Notes: generated by a model from the letters alone, not told the origin. A DNA stretch of 64,000 nt from Paulinella micropora (GCA_009731375.1 BJOX01000072.1:529428-593427); one strand, 5' to 3'. Positions 28,540 to 41,827 are shown, numbered from the stretch's first letter. A program made the numbers and translations.

Positions 28540-28810
28540 AGAGTTGGGGAACAAGCGGGGGAAGTTGTGCAAGTTGTGCCGTTGTTGTTTGTTGGGGAAG
28601 TTGTGGCGATGAGGTGGTAAGCAGCAGAGGGCAGTGTGAGGCCAGTTGTTGGACAGAGTGTGGTGGATGTGTTCTCACTTGTTGTTGTTGTTGTTGTTGT
28701 TGTTGAACCTCAACCGAAGCGGCTAGTGATAACAAGCGATCGGTTTCGCTTTCATTTTCGTTCTCGTTCGTTTCGCTCTATCATACCAGACAACAACCAA
28801 AAATTGCATG
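28540..28810. other. Low-copy G-rich segment with (GTT)n; no gene called
   Basis: G/T-rich DNA with a (GTT)n run at about 28679-28706. The part at about 28745-28805 looks like an early diverged copy of the family J core ('cattttcgttctcgttcgtt'). Confidence 0.6.
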
Positions 28811-29059
28811 AATGCATGCATACATATATACATATATACATACATACATACATGCATGCATGCATACATACGTACGTACACACACACACACACACACACT
28901 CACACAACACACACACGCACACACACAAACACACACACACATGCACTCTCTGTTATATAGACGACACATAACACACACACAGAACACACACACACACACT
29001 AGAGAGAAAGAAAGAAAGAGAAAGAAAAAAAAAAAAGAGAGAGAGAGAGATAGATAGAC

Positions 29060-29141
<82 letters not shown>

Positions 29142-29171
29142 GTAGGTAGGACATATGCAGTCTCTGTTACG

Positions 29172-29216
<45 letters not shown>

Positions 29217-29235
29217 GTAGGTAGGTAGGCAACAC
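28811..29235. repeat. CATA, CA, GAAA and GATA arrays
   Basis: CATA repeats with a CATG/TACG palindromic patch, then (CA)n (28877-29000), GAAA/GA, and two GATA arrays separated by 'acatatgcagtctctgttac'. Confidence 0.95.
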
Positions 29236-31270
29236 ATTTCAATTTTCGTTTTCATTCATTTTACTCTTTTGCGGAGAGAAACATAAAATTTGCGTACATG
29301 CATACATACATAATACATACATAATACATACATACATAATCTGAAGACAAATGATTTTGGTTTTCGCTCATTTCACTCGGTCGTGGAGATAAAACAAAAA
29401 CTACATGCATACAGAGATAAATACATACATACACACATACATACAAAGGTACGTACGTACGTACGTGCACACATACATACGTATGTACGTACATACATAC
29501 GTACATACATACATACTCTGTATTATAGATAAGACAAAATGGTTTTTAAATACATACATGCATACATACATACATACATACATGCATACATACAAAATGA
29601 TTTTCGTTCACGTTCTTTCGCTCTGTTATAAAGAAAACGTAAAAACTGCATACATACATGTATACATACGTACATACATACATGCATACACAAATACATA
29701 CATTCACACTTTGTATTGTAGATAAGACAAAATGATTTTCGTTTACGTTCTTTCACTCTGTTATAAAGAAAACATAAAAACTGCATACATACATACATAC
29801 ACATATACATACATACATACATACATACACATATACGCATATACATACATTCATACTTTGTATTATAGATAAGACAAAATGATTTTCGTTTACGTTCTTT
29901 CGCTCTCTTATAAAGAAAACATAAAAACTGCAATATACATACATACATACATACATACATACACATATACACATATACATACATTCATACTTTGTATTAT
30001 AGATAAGACAAAATGATTTTCGTTTACGTTCTTTCGCTCTGTTATAAAGAAAACATAAAAACTGCATGAATATATACATACATGTATACATACATACATG
30101 CATACATACACATATACACAAATACATACATTCACACTAAGTATTATAGAAAAAACAAAATGATTTTCGTTTACGTTCTTTCGCTCTGTTATAAAGAAAA
30201 CATAAAAACTGCATACATACATACATACACATATACATACATACATACATACATGCATACATACATACATACATTCATACCTTGTATTATAGATAAGACA
30301 AAATGATTTTCGTTTACCTTCTTTCGCTCTGTTATAAAGAAAACATAAAACTGCATACATACATACATACACATATACATACATACATACATACATACAT
30401 ACATTCATACCTTGTATTATAGATAAGACAAAATGATTTTAGTTTACGTTCTTTTGCTCAGTTATAAAGAAAACATAAAAACTGCATACATATATACATA
30501 CATATATACATACATGTATACATACATACATACATAAATACATAAATACATACACATATACACATATACATACATTCATACTTTGTATTATAGATAAGAC
30601 AAAATGATTTTCATTTACATTCTTTCGCTCTGTTATAAAGAAATATAAAAACTGAATACATATATACATATACATACATACATACATACATACACACATA
30701 CATACCTTGTATTATAGAAAAGACAAATGATTTTCGTTTACGTTCTTTCGCTCTGTTATAAAGAAAACATAAAAACTGCATAAATATATATACATACATA
30801 TAAACATACATACATACATACATACACATATACGCATATACATACATTCATACTTTGTATTATAGATAAGACAAAATGATTTTCGTTTATATTCTTTCGC
30901 TCTGCTATAAAGAAAACATAAAAACTGCATAAATATAAAAACATACATACATGTATACATACCTACATACGTAAATACATACATACATACATACATACAC
31001 ATATACGCATATACATACATTCATACTTTGTATTATAGATAAGACACAATGATTTTCGTTTACCTTCTTTCGCTCTGTTATAAAGAAAACATAAGAACTG
31101 CATACATGCATACATACACATATACATACATACATACATAGATACATACATACATACACAAATACATACATTCATACGTTGTATTATAGATAAGACAAAA
31201 TAATTTTCGTTTACCTTCTTTCGCTCTGTTATAAAGAAAACATAAAAACTGCATAAATACACATCCATCC
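29236..31270 (+). repeat. Core-microsatellite family J: ~75-bp core + CATA arrays
   Basis: About fourteen copies of a core ('tattatagataagacaaaat', 'gattttcgtttacgttcttt', 'cgctctgttataaagaaaac', 'ataaaaactgcatac') lie near 29243, 29355, 29598, 29730, 29880, 30016, 30161, 30301, 30435, 30607, 30729, 30878, 31051 and 31203. They alternate with 50-120-bp CATA arrays. Identity rises toward the middle of the array, as expected for unequal exchange. Confidence 0.93.
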
Positions 31271-31460
31271 ATCCATCCATCCATACACACATACATACAT
31301 ACATACATTACATACATACATACATACATACGTACATACATACATACATACATACATACATACATAAATACGTGCATACATACATACATGCGTACATACA
31401 CAAGCATACATACGTACGTACATACATACATACATACGTACATATATACAAACATACCTG
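31271..31460 (+). repeat. (CATC)n and (CATA)n arrays
   Basis: Tetranucleotide arrays with TACG variants. Confidence 0.95.
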
Positions 31461-31553
31461 AACATGCTTTTGATTTCTTGAAAGACGTTTGAGACCTTTT
31501 TTCACTCTTGCTTTCTTTCTTTCTTTCTTTATTTATTTATTTATTTATTTATT

Positions 31554-31589
<36 letters not shown>

Positions 31590-31685
31590 CGCCTTCTTCT
31601 TCTTCTTCTTCTTCTTCTTCTTCTTCTTCAGACCTGAACATGCTTTTGATTTCTTGAAAGACGTTTGAGAGCTTTTTTCACTCTG
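31461..31685 (+). repeat. ~50-bp direct repeat flanking CTTT/CT/CTT arrays
   Basis: 'aacatgcttttgatttcttg' plus 'aaagacgtttgaga' occurs at about 31461 and 31635. CTTT, TTTA, CT and CTT arrays lie between. Confidence 0.9.
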
Positions 31686-31689
31686 TGGA

Positions 31690-31930
31690 CAATGGGAAGA
31701 AGAAGAAGAAGAAGAAGAAGAAGAAGAAGAAGAAGAAGAAGAAGAAGAAGAAGAAGAGAAAAAGAAGAAGGAGAAGAAGAAGAAGAAGAAGAAGAAGAAG
31801 AAGAAGAAGAAGAAGAAGAAGAAGAAGAAGAAGAAGAAGAAGAAAGAAGAAAGAAAGAAAGAAAGAAAAAAAGAAAGAAAGAAAGAAAGAAAGAAAGAAG
31901 ACAAAAAGAAAGAATATATATATATATATT

Positions 31931-31962
<32 letters not shown>

Positions 31963-31969
31963 AAGAGGG

Positions 31970-32001
<32 letters not shown>

Positions 32002-32030
32002 AGAGAGAGAGAGAGAGAGAGCGAAATATA
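31690..32030 (+). repeat. (GAA)n / (GAAA)n / (GA)n purine tract
   Basis: About 220 bp of GAA repeats, then GAAA, a TA island and GA repeats. Lys/Glu/Arg-rich frames are artefacts. Confidence 0.95.
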
Positions 32031-32203
32031 TACAAAAACATGAAAATGAATATTAAAAAAATATGAATATAAAGAAAATCATAAAAAATTTTAATTTAAG
32101 TATAAAACAACCACACAAACATACAACAATATGTGTATGTTTGTATGTATGTATGTATGTATGTGTGTGTGTGTATTCTTATATCTAACCTGGCAGCAGG
32201 AGG

Positions 32204-32235
<32 letters not shown>

Positions 32236-32295
32236 CATGTATGTATGTATGTATGTATGTGTTTGTATAAATTTACGCGCGTACAGGTACATACA

Positions 32296-32328
<33 letters not shown>

Positions 32329-32330
32329 TA
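32031..32330. repeat. AT-rich spacer and TATG/CATA arrays
   Basis: An AT-rich low-copy piece (32031-32130) precedes TATG arrays and a CATA array leading to family K. No gene recognised. Confidence 0.8.
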
Positions 32331-32829
32331 TGCTTTACTCTCTTCAGTGGATTATGATGTCTAACTATGATACATGTGAATATTTGTACATACATACTTA
32401 CATACATAAATACATACATACATACATACATACATACATACGTATACATACATACATACATACATACATACATACATAGATTATACTTTACTCTCTTCAG
32501 TGGATTATGATGTCTAACTATGATACATGTAAATATTTGTACATATACATACATACATACATACATACATACATACAGACACATACATACATACATACAT
32601 ACATACATTTTTCTTACTCTCTTCAGTGGATTATGATGTCTAACTATGATACATGTGAATGTTTGTACATACATATACATACATACATACATACATACAT
32701 ACATACACAGACACATACATACATACATACATACATACATACATACATTATACTTAACTCTCTTTAGTGGATTATGATGTCTAACTATGATACATGTAAA
32801 TATTTGTACAAACATGCATACATACATAT

Positions 32830-32860
<31 letters not shown>

Positions 32861-33162
32861 CATTGTACTTTACTCTCTTCAGTGGATTATGATGTCTAAC
32901 TATCATGTATCATATATACATACATACATACATACATACATACATACATACATACTTTATACTTTACTCTCTTCAGTGGATTATGATGTCTAACTATGAT
33001 ACATGTAAATATTTGTACATACATACATACATACATACATACACAGACACATACATACATACATACATACATACATACATTATACTTTACTCTCTTTAGT
33101 GGATTATGATGTCTAACTATGATACATGTAAATATTTGTACAAACATGCATACATATATATA

Positions 33163-33196
<34 letters not shown>

Positions 33197-33849
33197 CATT
33201 GTACTTTACTCTCTTCAGTGGATTATGACGTCTAACTATCATGTATCATACATACATACATACATACATACATACATAGACACATACATACATACATACA
33301 TACATACATACATACATACATACATACATACTTTATACTTTACTCTCTTCAGTGGATTATGATGTCTAACTATGATACATGTAAATATTTGTACATACAT
33401 ACATACATACATACATACACACATATACATACATACATACATACATACATACATACATACACAGACACATACATACATACATATATTATACTTTACTCTC
33501 TTCAGTGGATTATGATGTCTAACTATGATACATGTAAATACTTGTACATACATACATACATACATACATACATACATACATTATACTTTACTCTCTTCAG
33601 TGGATTGTGATGTCTAACTATGATACATGTGAATATTTGTACATACATACTTACATATATACATACATACATACATACATACATACATACACAGACACAT
33701 ACATACATACATACATACATACATACATACATACACAGACACATACATACATACATACATACATACATACATACGTTATACTTTACTCTCTTCAGTGGAT
33801 TATGATGTCTAACTATGACATGTAAATATTTGTAAATACATACATACAT

Positions 33850-33880
<31 letters not shown>

Positions 33881-34034
33881 TACATACATACATACATACA
33901 TACATACATACATACATACATACATACACAGACACATACACACATACACACATACATACATACATACATTATACGTTACTCTCTTCAGTGGATTATGATG
34001 CCTAACTATGATACATGTGAATATTTGTACATAC

Positions 34035-34074
<40 letters not shown>

Positions 34075-34139
34075 TATACTTTACTCCCTTCAGTGGATTA
34101 TGATGTCTAACTATGATACATGTAAATATTTGTACATAC

Positions 34140-34172
<33 letters not shown>

Positions 34173-34200
34173 CATACAGTGGATTATGATGTCATCTATG
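32331..34200 (+). repeat. Core-microsatellite family K: 'ttcagtggattatgatgtct' core + CATA
   Basis: About fifteen copies of a 60-bp core ('tatactttactctcttcag', 'tggattatgatgtctaacta', 'tgatacatgtaaatatttgt') lie near 32345, 32499, 32624, 32765, 32881, 32974, 33098, 33216, 33350, 33503, 33599, 33793, 33987, 34091 and 34178. Each is separated by CATA arrays. The core has a strong acceptor-like edge (ctctcttcag/tgg) and, 28 nt later, a donor-like gtaaat. Confidence 0.93.
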
Positions 34201-34779
34201 ATACGTTTACACATACATACATACATACATACATGCATATATACATTATACTTATTCTCTATGATGTATGTAAATATTCGTGATTGTGTGTGTCTGTGTG
34301 TGTGTGTGTGCTTATGTGCATGTAAGTATGTATGTATGTGTGCATGTATATGTATATATGCACATATGTATGTATGCATGTATGTATGTATGTATGTATG
34401 CATGCATGCATGCATGTATGTATGTATGTATGTATGTATGTATGCATATGTATGTATGTATGTATGTACATATGCATGTGTATGTATGTATATATGTATA
34501 AACGTATGTATGTAGCACCTTGTCATTGGATTATGTTGTCCAATCTGAGCGGTGGCATGCTTTTCCCTGATTTTCTGAGCGGTGGCATGATTTTCCCTGG
34601 TTTTCCTTGTCTGTTGCCACCGCGTGGAAAAAGTGAAAGGTTCTGCCGCCTGTACAAACATTATATGTAATGTATTTGTACACATAAAAATATATATTAT
34701 ATATATATATTTTTAATTATATACATATATATATATATTATATATAATATGCATATATGCGTCTGTGTGTGTGTGTATG

Positions 34780-34815
<36 letters not shown>

Positions 34816-34943
34816 CATATGTAAGAGATCTTGTATGTACGTACGCATGTATGCATGCATGTACGTATGTATGTCTGTGTGTGTCTGTGTGTGTGTATGT
34901 ATGTATGTATGTATGTATGCATGTACGTACGTGCGCATGTATG

Positions 34944-34977
<34 letters not shown>

Positions 34978-35065
34978 TGTATGTATGTTATGTATGTATG
35001 TGTGTATATGTGTATATGTATGTATGTATGCCTATATGTCTGTATTTATGTATGTATGCATGATT
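34201..35065. repeat. TATG/TGTG arrays with a duplicated low-copy insert
   Basis: TATG and TG arrays. Between 34515 and 34670, a low-copy piece holds two copies of 'ctgagcggtggcatg' plus 'attttccctg' (34545 and 34576) and an inverted echo 'gttgccaccgcg' (34612). It starts with a decayed family K core. Confidence 0.85.
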
Positions 35066-35994
35066 TGATATGACAGATTTATTCATTCGTAAACGTTGGA
35101 GTTCTGCTTGAACATGGGCCTTATGAAGAAGCTTACTTCTTTGGGCTCCATTGTACTTCTCAAATGACGACACCGTTCTGTATTCGAACACGCAAATGCC
35201 AAAATGAGTTCGCGTAAGATAAATCATTATTGGTACAATTTGCAAGTGGCGTTCATGTGTTTTGGTTGCGCTAGGTTTGAAGACTTTTGGAATAATGCAT
35301 GTGCCCGTTTGCAACTTGAAATGAAAATTAAAAAGGTCACAAAATACCACGTCGTGAACCTCGCAAAGACACGCAAGAACACTAAAGATTCTGGCAAAAT
35401 AGCGACGCTTCTTGCGTCTTTTGCTGTTCTTGGCTGGTTTGCTTCTTTGCAACTCGCGTCAATAATTCCTTTCTGCCAAAAAAAAACTTTTGAAAAAGTA
35501 ACACCCCTCCGCACCGTTGTTGGATAAATGGCAAAACAGCACTCTGGTGGCACGACTTCTTTATCTTTCCTTTCCATCAGCCACATTTCCTTGCCTGATA
35601 TAATTCCATTACTTCTTCTAATAATTATTCCTTTATGCTTATCATTGAGGTCCTGGCAAGCTGCCCCCTTCCAGCAAAGTGATAGATAGTACTATAGATT
35701 CCCTCAAAAATACGTAATATTTGTCTGAAACACCTGCATGAAAGGACGACAAGAAATAAAAGTACAGTGCACAGTCATGAACTAACAACTAAGTACTCAA
35801 CTACACGAATGAACACATCAATACATTTGATAATACAGATTGAAGATCTGAATGAATCAGGAAAGGAAGGAGGAAAATGTCATTATGAACCTTGTGATGA
35901 ACCTTGCGATGGTTTCATAGTTGCGGCTCAGGAAAGACGGACGACTGTTAAACCAGAAACATGAGCCTTCCGATTATTGCTGTGATTGCTTCAG
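35066..35994. other. Low-copy DNA, no gene confidently recognised
   Basis: Non-repetitive DNA. A plus-strand frame from ATG 35204 to 35527 (107 codons) and minus-strand frames over the same interval are similar in length; none shows a family motif or clear splice context. Between 35838 and 35902 a plus frame holds a Cys-containing stretch (KCHYEPCDEPCDG) after 'aatacag', which could be an exon. I do not call it. Confidence 0.4.
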
Positions 35995-36091
35995 GGCCGT
36001 TCGCTATGACTCCCCATGCAAGAAGACTGGCAAGAAGGCACGAGAGGAGTTCGACAAAAGAGGGTCTGAAGCACTTTGTGATTTGTGTTAG
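35995..36091 (+). CDS. Weak candidate terminal exon
   Basis: After 'tgattgcttcag' (acceptor-like, ending 35994) one frame reads about 31 codons rich in Lys/Glu/Cys (DSPCKKTGKKAREEFDKRG) to a TAG at 36089-36091. Composition looks coding. No family is recognised and an overlapping frame is also open, so support is slight. Confidence 0.18.
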
Positions 36092-36159
36092 CATACTCTT
36101 TTCCTATCCATCTTCCTACCATGTTGTTAAAAACATTTTTAAATTATATTAATGATTCC

Positions 36160-36450
36160 ACGTACTACACGACACTACACTACACTACCCTACACTACAC
36201 TACCCTACACTAGTGTAGTGTAGTGTAGTGTAGGGTAGTGTACCTACACTAGTGTAGTGTAGTGTAGGGTAGTGTAGTGTAGTGTAGTGTAGTGTAGTGT
36301 ACCTACACTAGTGTAGTGTAGTGTAGTGTAGTGTAGTGTAGTGTATGCGTAGTGTAGCGTAGTGTAGTGTAGTGTAGTGTGTGTAGTGTAGTGTGGTGTA
36401 GTGTAGTGTGGTCACTACACACTACACTACACTACACTACACTACACTAG
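36160..36450. repeat. Palindromic (ACACT)n/(AGTGT)n pentanucleotide arrays
   Basis: CTACA and TAGTG arrays meet head to head several times ('acactagtgt' at about 36208, 36248 and 36307), so the block can fold into long hairpins. Confidence 0.95.
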
Positions 36451-36935
36451 ATGGATTGCTTTGCATGGCATGGCATGGGATTGCTTTGCCTTGTATTGGA
36501 CTGCATCATTACATCACATCACAGTACATTACACATGACAATACCTGACATGACATAACATGACATAACATGGCATGACATCACACGACATGACATGATT
36601 GTTTTACATTACATTACATGACATTGCATTACATAGCATTACATTAAATTAAATTACATAGCATTACATTACATTACATTACGTGCAATAGCATCACATT
36701 ACAATACCTTGCATTGCATTATATTCGTTACATTACATTACATTACATTACATTACGTTACGTTACATTACGTTATATTACATTACATTACATTACATTA
36801 CATTACATTACATTACATTACATTAGATTGCATTAGATTGCATTACATTCCATTACAATGCATAGGATTTAAAAAAAAAATGTTAGATTGCATTACACTA
36901 TTACATTACATTACATAAAATTGATTACATCATTA
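36451..36935 (+). repeat. (CATTA)n/(ACATG)n degenerate pentanucleotide array
   Basis: CATTA repeats with many variants, ending near 36920. Confidence 0.93.
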
Positions 36936-37315
36936 CAGTAAAAAAAATTATAAATGTAGTGTAGTGTAGTGTAGTGTAGTAAAACCGCAATTTCCGCAAT
37001 TCTGCGAAATGTTTGGATTACGTGGACATCACATTGTTGAGACAACTGCAAGAATTCGCACAAATTTTCAACCGGAATTCCCGTCGCGATTTTCAACAAG
37101 AAAACTCAATTTTCGACCGGAATTCCCGTCGAATTTCTCGAAAACTTTTGGGTTATCGGAAAACACAATCCCATATGTGGTGCAGGTAAAGTTTCTGCTG
37201 GAAACGTGTTGTTACCCATTTTGGTCGGCACCGTGGCGTTGTTTGGGATAGCCCTGCAGATGAATAGCTAGATTCCACAAAAGCAAAACAAAACAAAACA
37301 ACAACAAAAAAAAAA

Positions 37316-37414
<99 letters not shown>
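36936..37414. other. Low-copy segment ending in ~105-nt poly(A)
   Basis: A TAGTG patch (36956-36980) is followed by low-copy DNA with a duplicated 20-bp block ('ttttcaaccggaattcccgt' at 37065, with one A/G change at about 37110). The poly(A) run (about 37310-37414) stops at an N gap. It could be the tail of an inserted retroposon, but no target-site duplication can be tested across the gap. Confidence 0.5.
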
Positions 37415-37424
37415 NNNNNNNNNN
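37415..37424. other. Assembly gap (10 N) after poly(A)
   Basis: Placeholder-length gap. Confidence 1.
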
Positions 37425-37482
37425 AGAAGAAGAACGCTTCTCTGGTTGACTGACTGGTCCCTAGACCCTTACCCACCTCCAG

Positions 37483-37606
37483 TCGGCCATTGTGTGATGA
37501 TCAGGCCGGTAAACACTATCAAAAGAAAGAATTTTCACAAGCGGTCACAGCAATGGATCACAGCATAGCGCTGCCACGTGCACGATCATTGTTTTGTTTT
37601 TTCCTT
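37483..37606 (+). CDS. Candidate exon with one TPR-like motif
   Basis: A pyrimidine-rich 'cccttacccacctccag' ends at 37482 and is a good acceptor. From there a frame without stops encodes DDQAGKHYQKKEFSQAVTAM followed by DHSIAL. This fits the tetratricopeptide repeat pattern: small residue at position 8, aromatic at 12 and 17, Ala at 20, hydrophobic at 21 and 24, small at 27, Leu at 30. TPRs mediate protein-protein contacts. The 3' limit is uncertain: a GT in 'ccacgtgcacg' (about 37577) or 'cattgtttt' (about 37590) could be the donor, before a (CT)n array. No neighbouring exon was found. Confidence 0.35.
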
Positions 37607-37613
37607 TGGGCTA

Positions 37614-37615
<2 letters not shown>

Positions 37616-37652
<37 letters not shown>

Positions 37653-37705
37653 CGTTTTTCTTTTTCTTTCCTCCCCCCCCCCCCCCCCCCCCCCTNNNNN
37701 NNNNN
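37616..37705. repeat. (CT)n and poly(C) runs ending in a 10-N gap
   Basis: CT repeats (37616-37650), pyrimidine tract, poly(C) (about 37672-37694), then N at 37696-37705. Confidence 0.95.
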
Positions 37706-38585
37706 ATGTCTACGAGTGGCAAGTAACTTTCACTCAATAAAATTGTTTTCTAATTTTTCGATTTCAACTAGCAAGCAATTGTAACAGCCTCAGAGTCCGT
37801 CCATCCTGAAGTTGAATTTCCAATGTCTTAATTTATTATATGACATGATATTGTACCGGTAATATTCATCATTGACTTAAACTATTATTTGAAGTCATAT
37901 AAAATAACTCGACTTCTCGCCCACCCTGACGAGGGCACGCTCGAGTCAGGGGGAGATGGGATTATCATACTCATGCCGGCCCACCCGGTATATAATGGCA
38001 TTACTCTATGTCACGTTCCGGTGGTCTGTCGGTTATCCCGCCGGTTGGCTGAGTTGGAGAGTACGGAGTCCCTTCTATTAATTATTAATAATACATTAGG
38101 TATTCCGGAGGCTCATTCTTCATGTCCGGCGCCGTTAGACAGTCGTTATATTATTAAACTGATATCATTGAGTCACTCAGTAACTCAGTGGCACCGTGAC
38201 GGTCACTCACCTAACAAATTTTAGCCTCCGAATGCCAGCCTGTATACAAGCCGGCCACCGGCGTCCCGCCAAATCTCGGACTCGGGTTCTATCTGTCAAT
38301 TATTATTACACTGATAACTTCATGACTTTTGGTGCCATCAGATGATGAGTCCGGCAGGAGTTATGCTATCAAGTTTCGCTGTATGTGTTCAATGTTTCTT
38401 TGTTACAATACCGTCTTTTCACTGAAGGCCCCGCCTTCTATCGACTTATGTAGCACTGACACGTAGGCTTCACATAAGTACCGTACTACCGTAGGCTTTG
38501 AAGTATAATATATATCATGAGTCTTGTACAATATTAAATATACAAAATCAACACTAGTTTTCAAGTCATAACACAGGCACGGTTG
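37706..38585. other. Low-copy segment, no gene confidently recognised
   Basis: A plus-strand frame of 111 codons (37889-38224) starts only at a TTG. It has a mid-section RRLAELESTESLLLIINNTL but no motif I recognise. Short palindromic blocks occur near 38155-38205 ('gtcactcagtaactcagtg'). Confidence 0.4.
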
Positions 38586-38589
38586 GCAT

Positions 38590-38601
38590 ACGTCAGATAT
38601 T

Positions 38602-38635
<34 letters not shown>

Positions 38636-38665
38636 AATATATATATATATAAATATATATATATT
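38590..38665. repeat. (TA)n array
   Basis: TA-rich array with AAATAT variants. Confidence 0.9.
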
Positions 38666-38899
38666 TGTTCACACTGCAACTGTAATTCTAATCAAGTTTT
38701 CTTTAATTTAGTATTAATATATATACGGTAAGCTCAAACGAATTATTAATAAAATAAACTAAAACTTTTCTTTATTTTGACTCTAAAAACTTTTGATTTG
38801 GATCCACTTGAGTGCATCTAGTGGACCGTCACGTTAAGGGTTAGGTATTATAATAACATGATACTTGCCACTATTAATAGTAGGAATAAGTGGGAAGCG

Positions 38900-39180
38900 T
38901 ATTACTGGGTACATTCAAGTGTCAAACTCAGCCATCGAATTTTAGTTAAGGGCCGGATTTCAGATTAGCGGTCAGATTTCGAATTAGTGGTCAGAATTCA
39001 AATTAGTTCAATTTAACGGCTATATACGTCCGCAAAATCTATCATTTTTGCGAAATGTTACCGTTAAATTGAACTAATTTGAATTCTGGCCGCTAATCTA
39101 AAATCTGACCGTTAATCTGAAATCTGACCCTTAACTCAAATTTGATGGCTAAGTTTGACACGTGAATGTACCCAGTAATA
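38900..39180. mobile_element. 281-bp foldback MITE
   Basis: The two halves are long imperfect inverted repeats, opening TATTACTGGGTACATTCA and closing TGAATGTACCCAGTAATA. Pairing continues almost to the centre (about 39040). The outermost TA on each side fits a TA target duplication of Tc1/mariner-like MITEs. It encodes nothing. Confidence 0.8.
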
Positions 39181-39349
39181 AGAGGAAAATGGAAGTGGTT
39201 ATCAAGAGATATTAATACAACTTGACTCTGAAAACGAGAAAAAAAATTGAAGTGTGATATTAGTAGTTTACCTTTGGAATCTCCACAGTGAATAGTGCTA
39301 TGCCATTGTCGCAGTGACGCACCGTTTGAAACAGCTCAGGATAAGGCGC

Positions 39350-39584
39350 GTTCTACACCACCCAGATTTCCCGGTTTCTGGGTCAATTTCTGGGTTTGCT
39401 TCCCCGAAAAGCCTGGCCTGTGGTGCCGCTTGGGCTGGGTCCATTTCTGGATTTGCTTCCCCGAAAAGCCTGGCCTGTGGTGCCAGTTGGCACAGAAATT
39501 GGTCCAGAAACCGGGAATCCACAGGCCAGTGCCACTTGGCACAGAAATTGGTCCAGAAACCGGGAAATCTGGGTGGTGTAGAAC
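39350..39584. mobile_element. MITE-P copy 1, ~235 bp
   Basis: Terminal inverted repeats of about 32 bp (GTTCTACACCACCCAGATTT at the left, the exact complement at the right). The left half holds a direct repeat of about 30 bp ('gcttccccgaaaagcctggc' at about 39409 and 39457). Related elements lie at 62511-62629 and 62992-63113. Confidence 0.75.
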
Positions 39585-39733
39585 ACGTCTAAGAATTTTC
39601 AAATTAAGTGGTCTGTATTATGTCTTTAACTGAGTATGATTGCAAAAAAATGAATACAAACTGGCAGTGAATACTGTTGACCATCGGTAGGTTGACGGTA
39701 GTATTAACAAAGGCGTGATGCGAAGGGACGTCC

Positions 39734-39736
<3 letters not shown>

Positions 39737-39808
<72 letters not shown>
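39737..39808. repeat. (GA)n array
   Basis: About 72 bp of pure GA. Confidence 0.98.
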
Positions 39809-39811
<3 letters not shown>

Positions 39812-39839
39812 ACTCATAGTGCAGAAACGCTATTGTTAC

Positions 39840-40083
39840 TGCTCTAGCTGTTGTTGTGGTTGTTGTGGTTGCTGTGGTTGTTGTGGTGGTTGTGGTTGTT
39901 TGGTGTTGAAGTGCTTGCTGTGTTTCTTGTTACTTGCTATTGTTTGCTGTTTGCTGCTGGTCTGCAGCCGGTCAATCATCATCAGGATCCGTTAGCTGCC
40001 ATATACCGATCTGTATACATACATGCATATACAAAGATTCAATTCATCTCCATCCATCCATCCATCCATCCATCCATCCATGC

Positions 40084-40143
<60 letters not shown>

Positions 40144-40180
40144 CTCTCGCTCTCTCTCTCTCTCTCTCTTTGACTTTCTA

Positions 40181-40214
<34 letters not shown>

Positions 40215-40232
40215 GCATAGGGTGGGTGCAGC

Positions 40233-40315
<83 letters not shown>
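39840..40315. repeat. GTT/GGTT-rich piece, CATC, CT, GT and GA arrays
   Basis: A GTT-rich segment (39845-39960), CATC (40050-40080), CT (40083-40170), GT (40184-40213) and GA (40235-40315) arrays run into an N gap. Confidence 0.9.
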
Positions 40316-40877
40316 NNNNNNNNNNNNNNNNNNNNNNNNNNNNNNNNNNNNNNNNNNNNNNNNNNNNNNNNNNNNNNNNNNNNNNNNNNNNNNNNNNNNN
40401 NNNNNNNNNNNNNNNNNNNNNNNNNNNNNNNNNNNNNNNNNNNNNNNNNNNNNNNNNNNNNNNNNNNNNNNNNNNNNNNNNNNNNNNNNNNNNNNNNNNN
40501 NNNNNNNNNNNNNNNNNNNNNNNNNNNNNNNNNNNNNNNNNNNNNNNNNNNNNNNNNNNNNNNNNNNNNNNNNNNNNNNNNNNNNNNNNNNNNNNNNNNN
40601 NNNNNNNNNNNNNNNNNNNNNNNNNNNNNNNNNNNNNNNNNNNNNNNNNNNNNNNNNNNNNNNNNNNNNNNNNNNNNNNNNNNNNNNNNNNNNNNNNNNN
40701 NNNNNNNNNNNNNNNNNNNNNNNNNNNNNNNNNNNNNNNNNNNNNNNNNNNNNNNNNNNNNNNNNNNNNNNNNNNNNNNNNNNNNNNNNNNNNNNNNNNN
40801 NNNNNNNNNNNNNNNNNNNNNNNNNNNNNNNNNNNNNNNNNNNNNNNNNNNNNNNNNNNNNNNNNNNNNNNNNNNNN
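40316..40877. other. Assembly gap (562 N) inside a GA array
   Basis: GA repeats on both sides. Confidence 1.
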
Positions 40878-41700
<823 letters not shown>

Positions 41701-41703
41701 AGA

Positions 41704-41796
41704 TGATACATACATACATATGTACATACATACATACATACATACATACATTACATACATACGTACATACATACATACATACATACATTACATACA

Positions 41797-41827
<31 letters not shown>

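Noticed and set aside
28190-28735. Minus-strand 181-codon Pro/Gln-rich frame
   Set aside because: It begins in a (CAA)n run, has biased composition and no domain, and overlaps a plus-strand exon candidate with splice signals. It remains possible but is not called.
34988-35586. Frames of 107-154 codons on both strands
   Set aside because: No motif, no splice context and equal support for opposite strands; the longest one runs into CATA translation.
37889-38224. 111-codon plus-strand frame
   Set aside because: Starts only at TTG and shows no recognisable domain.
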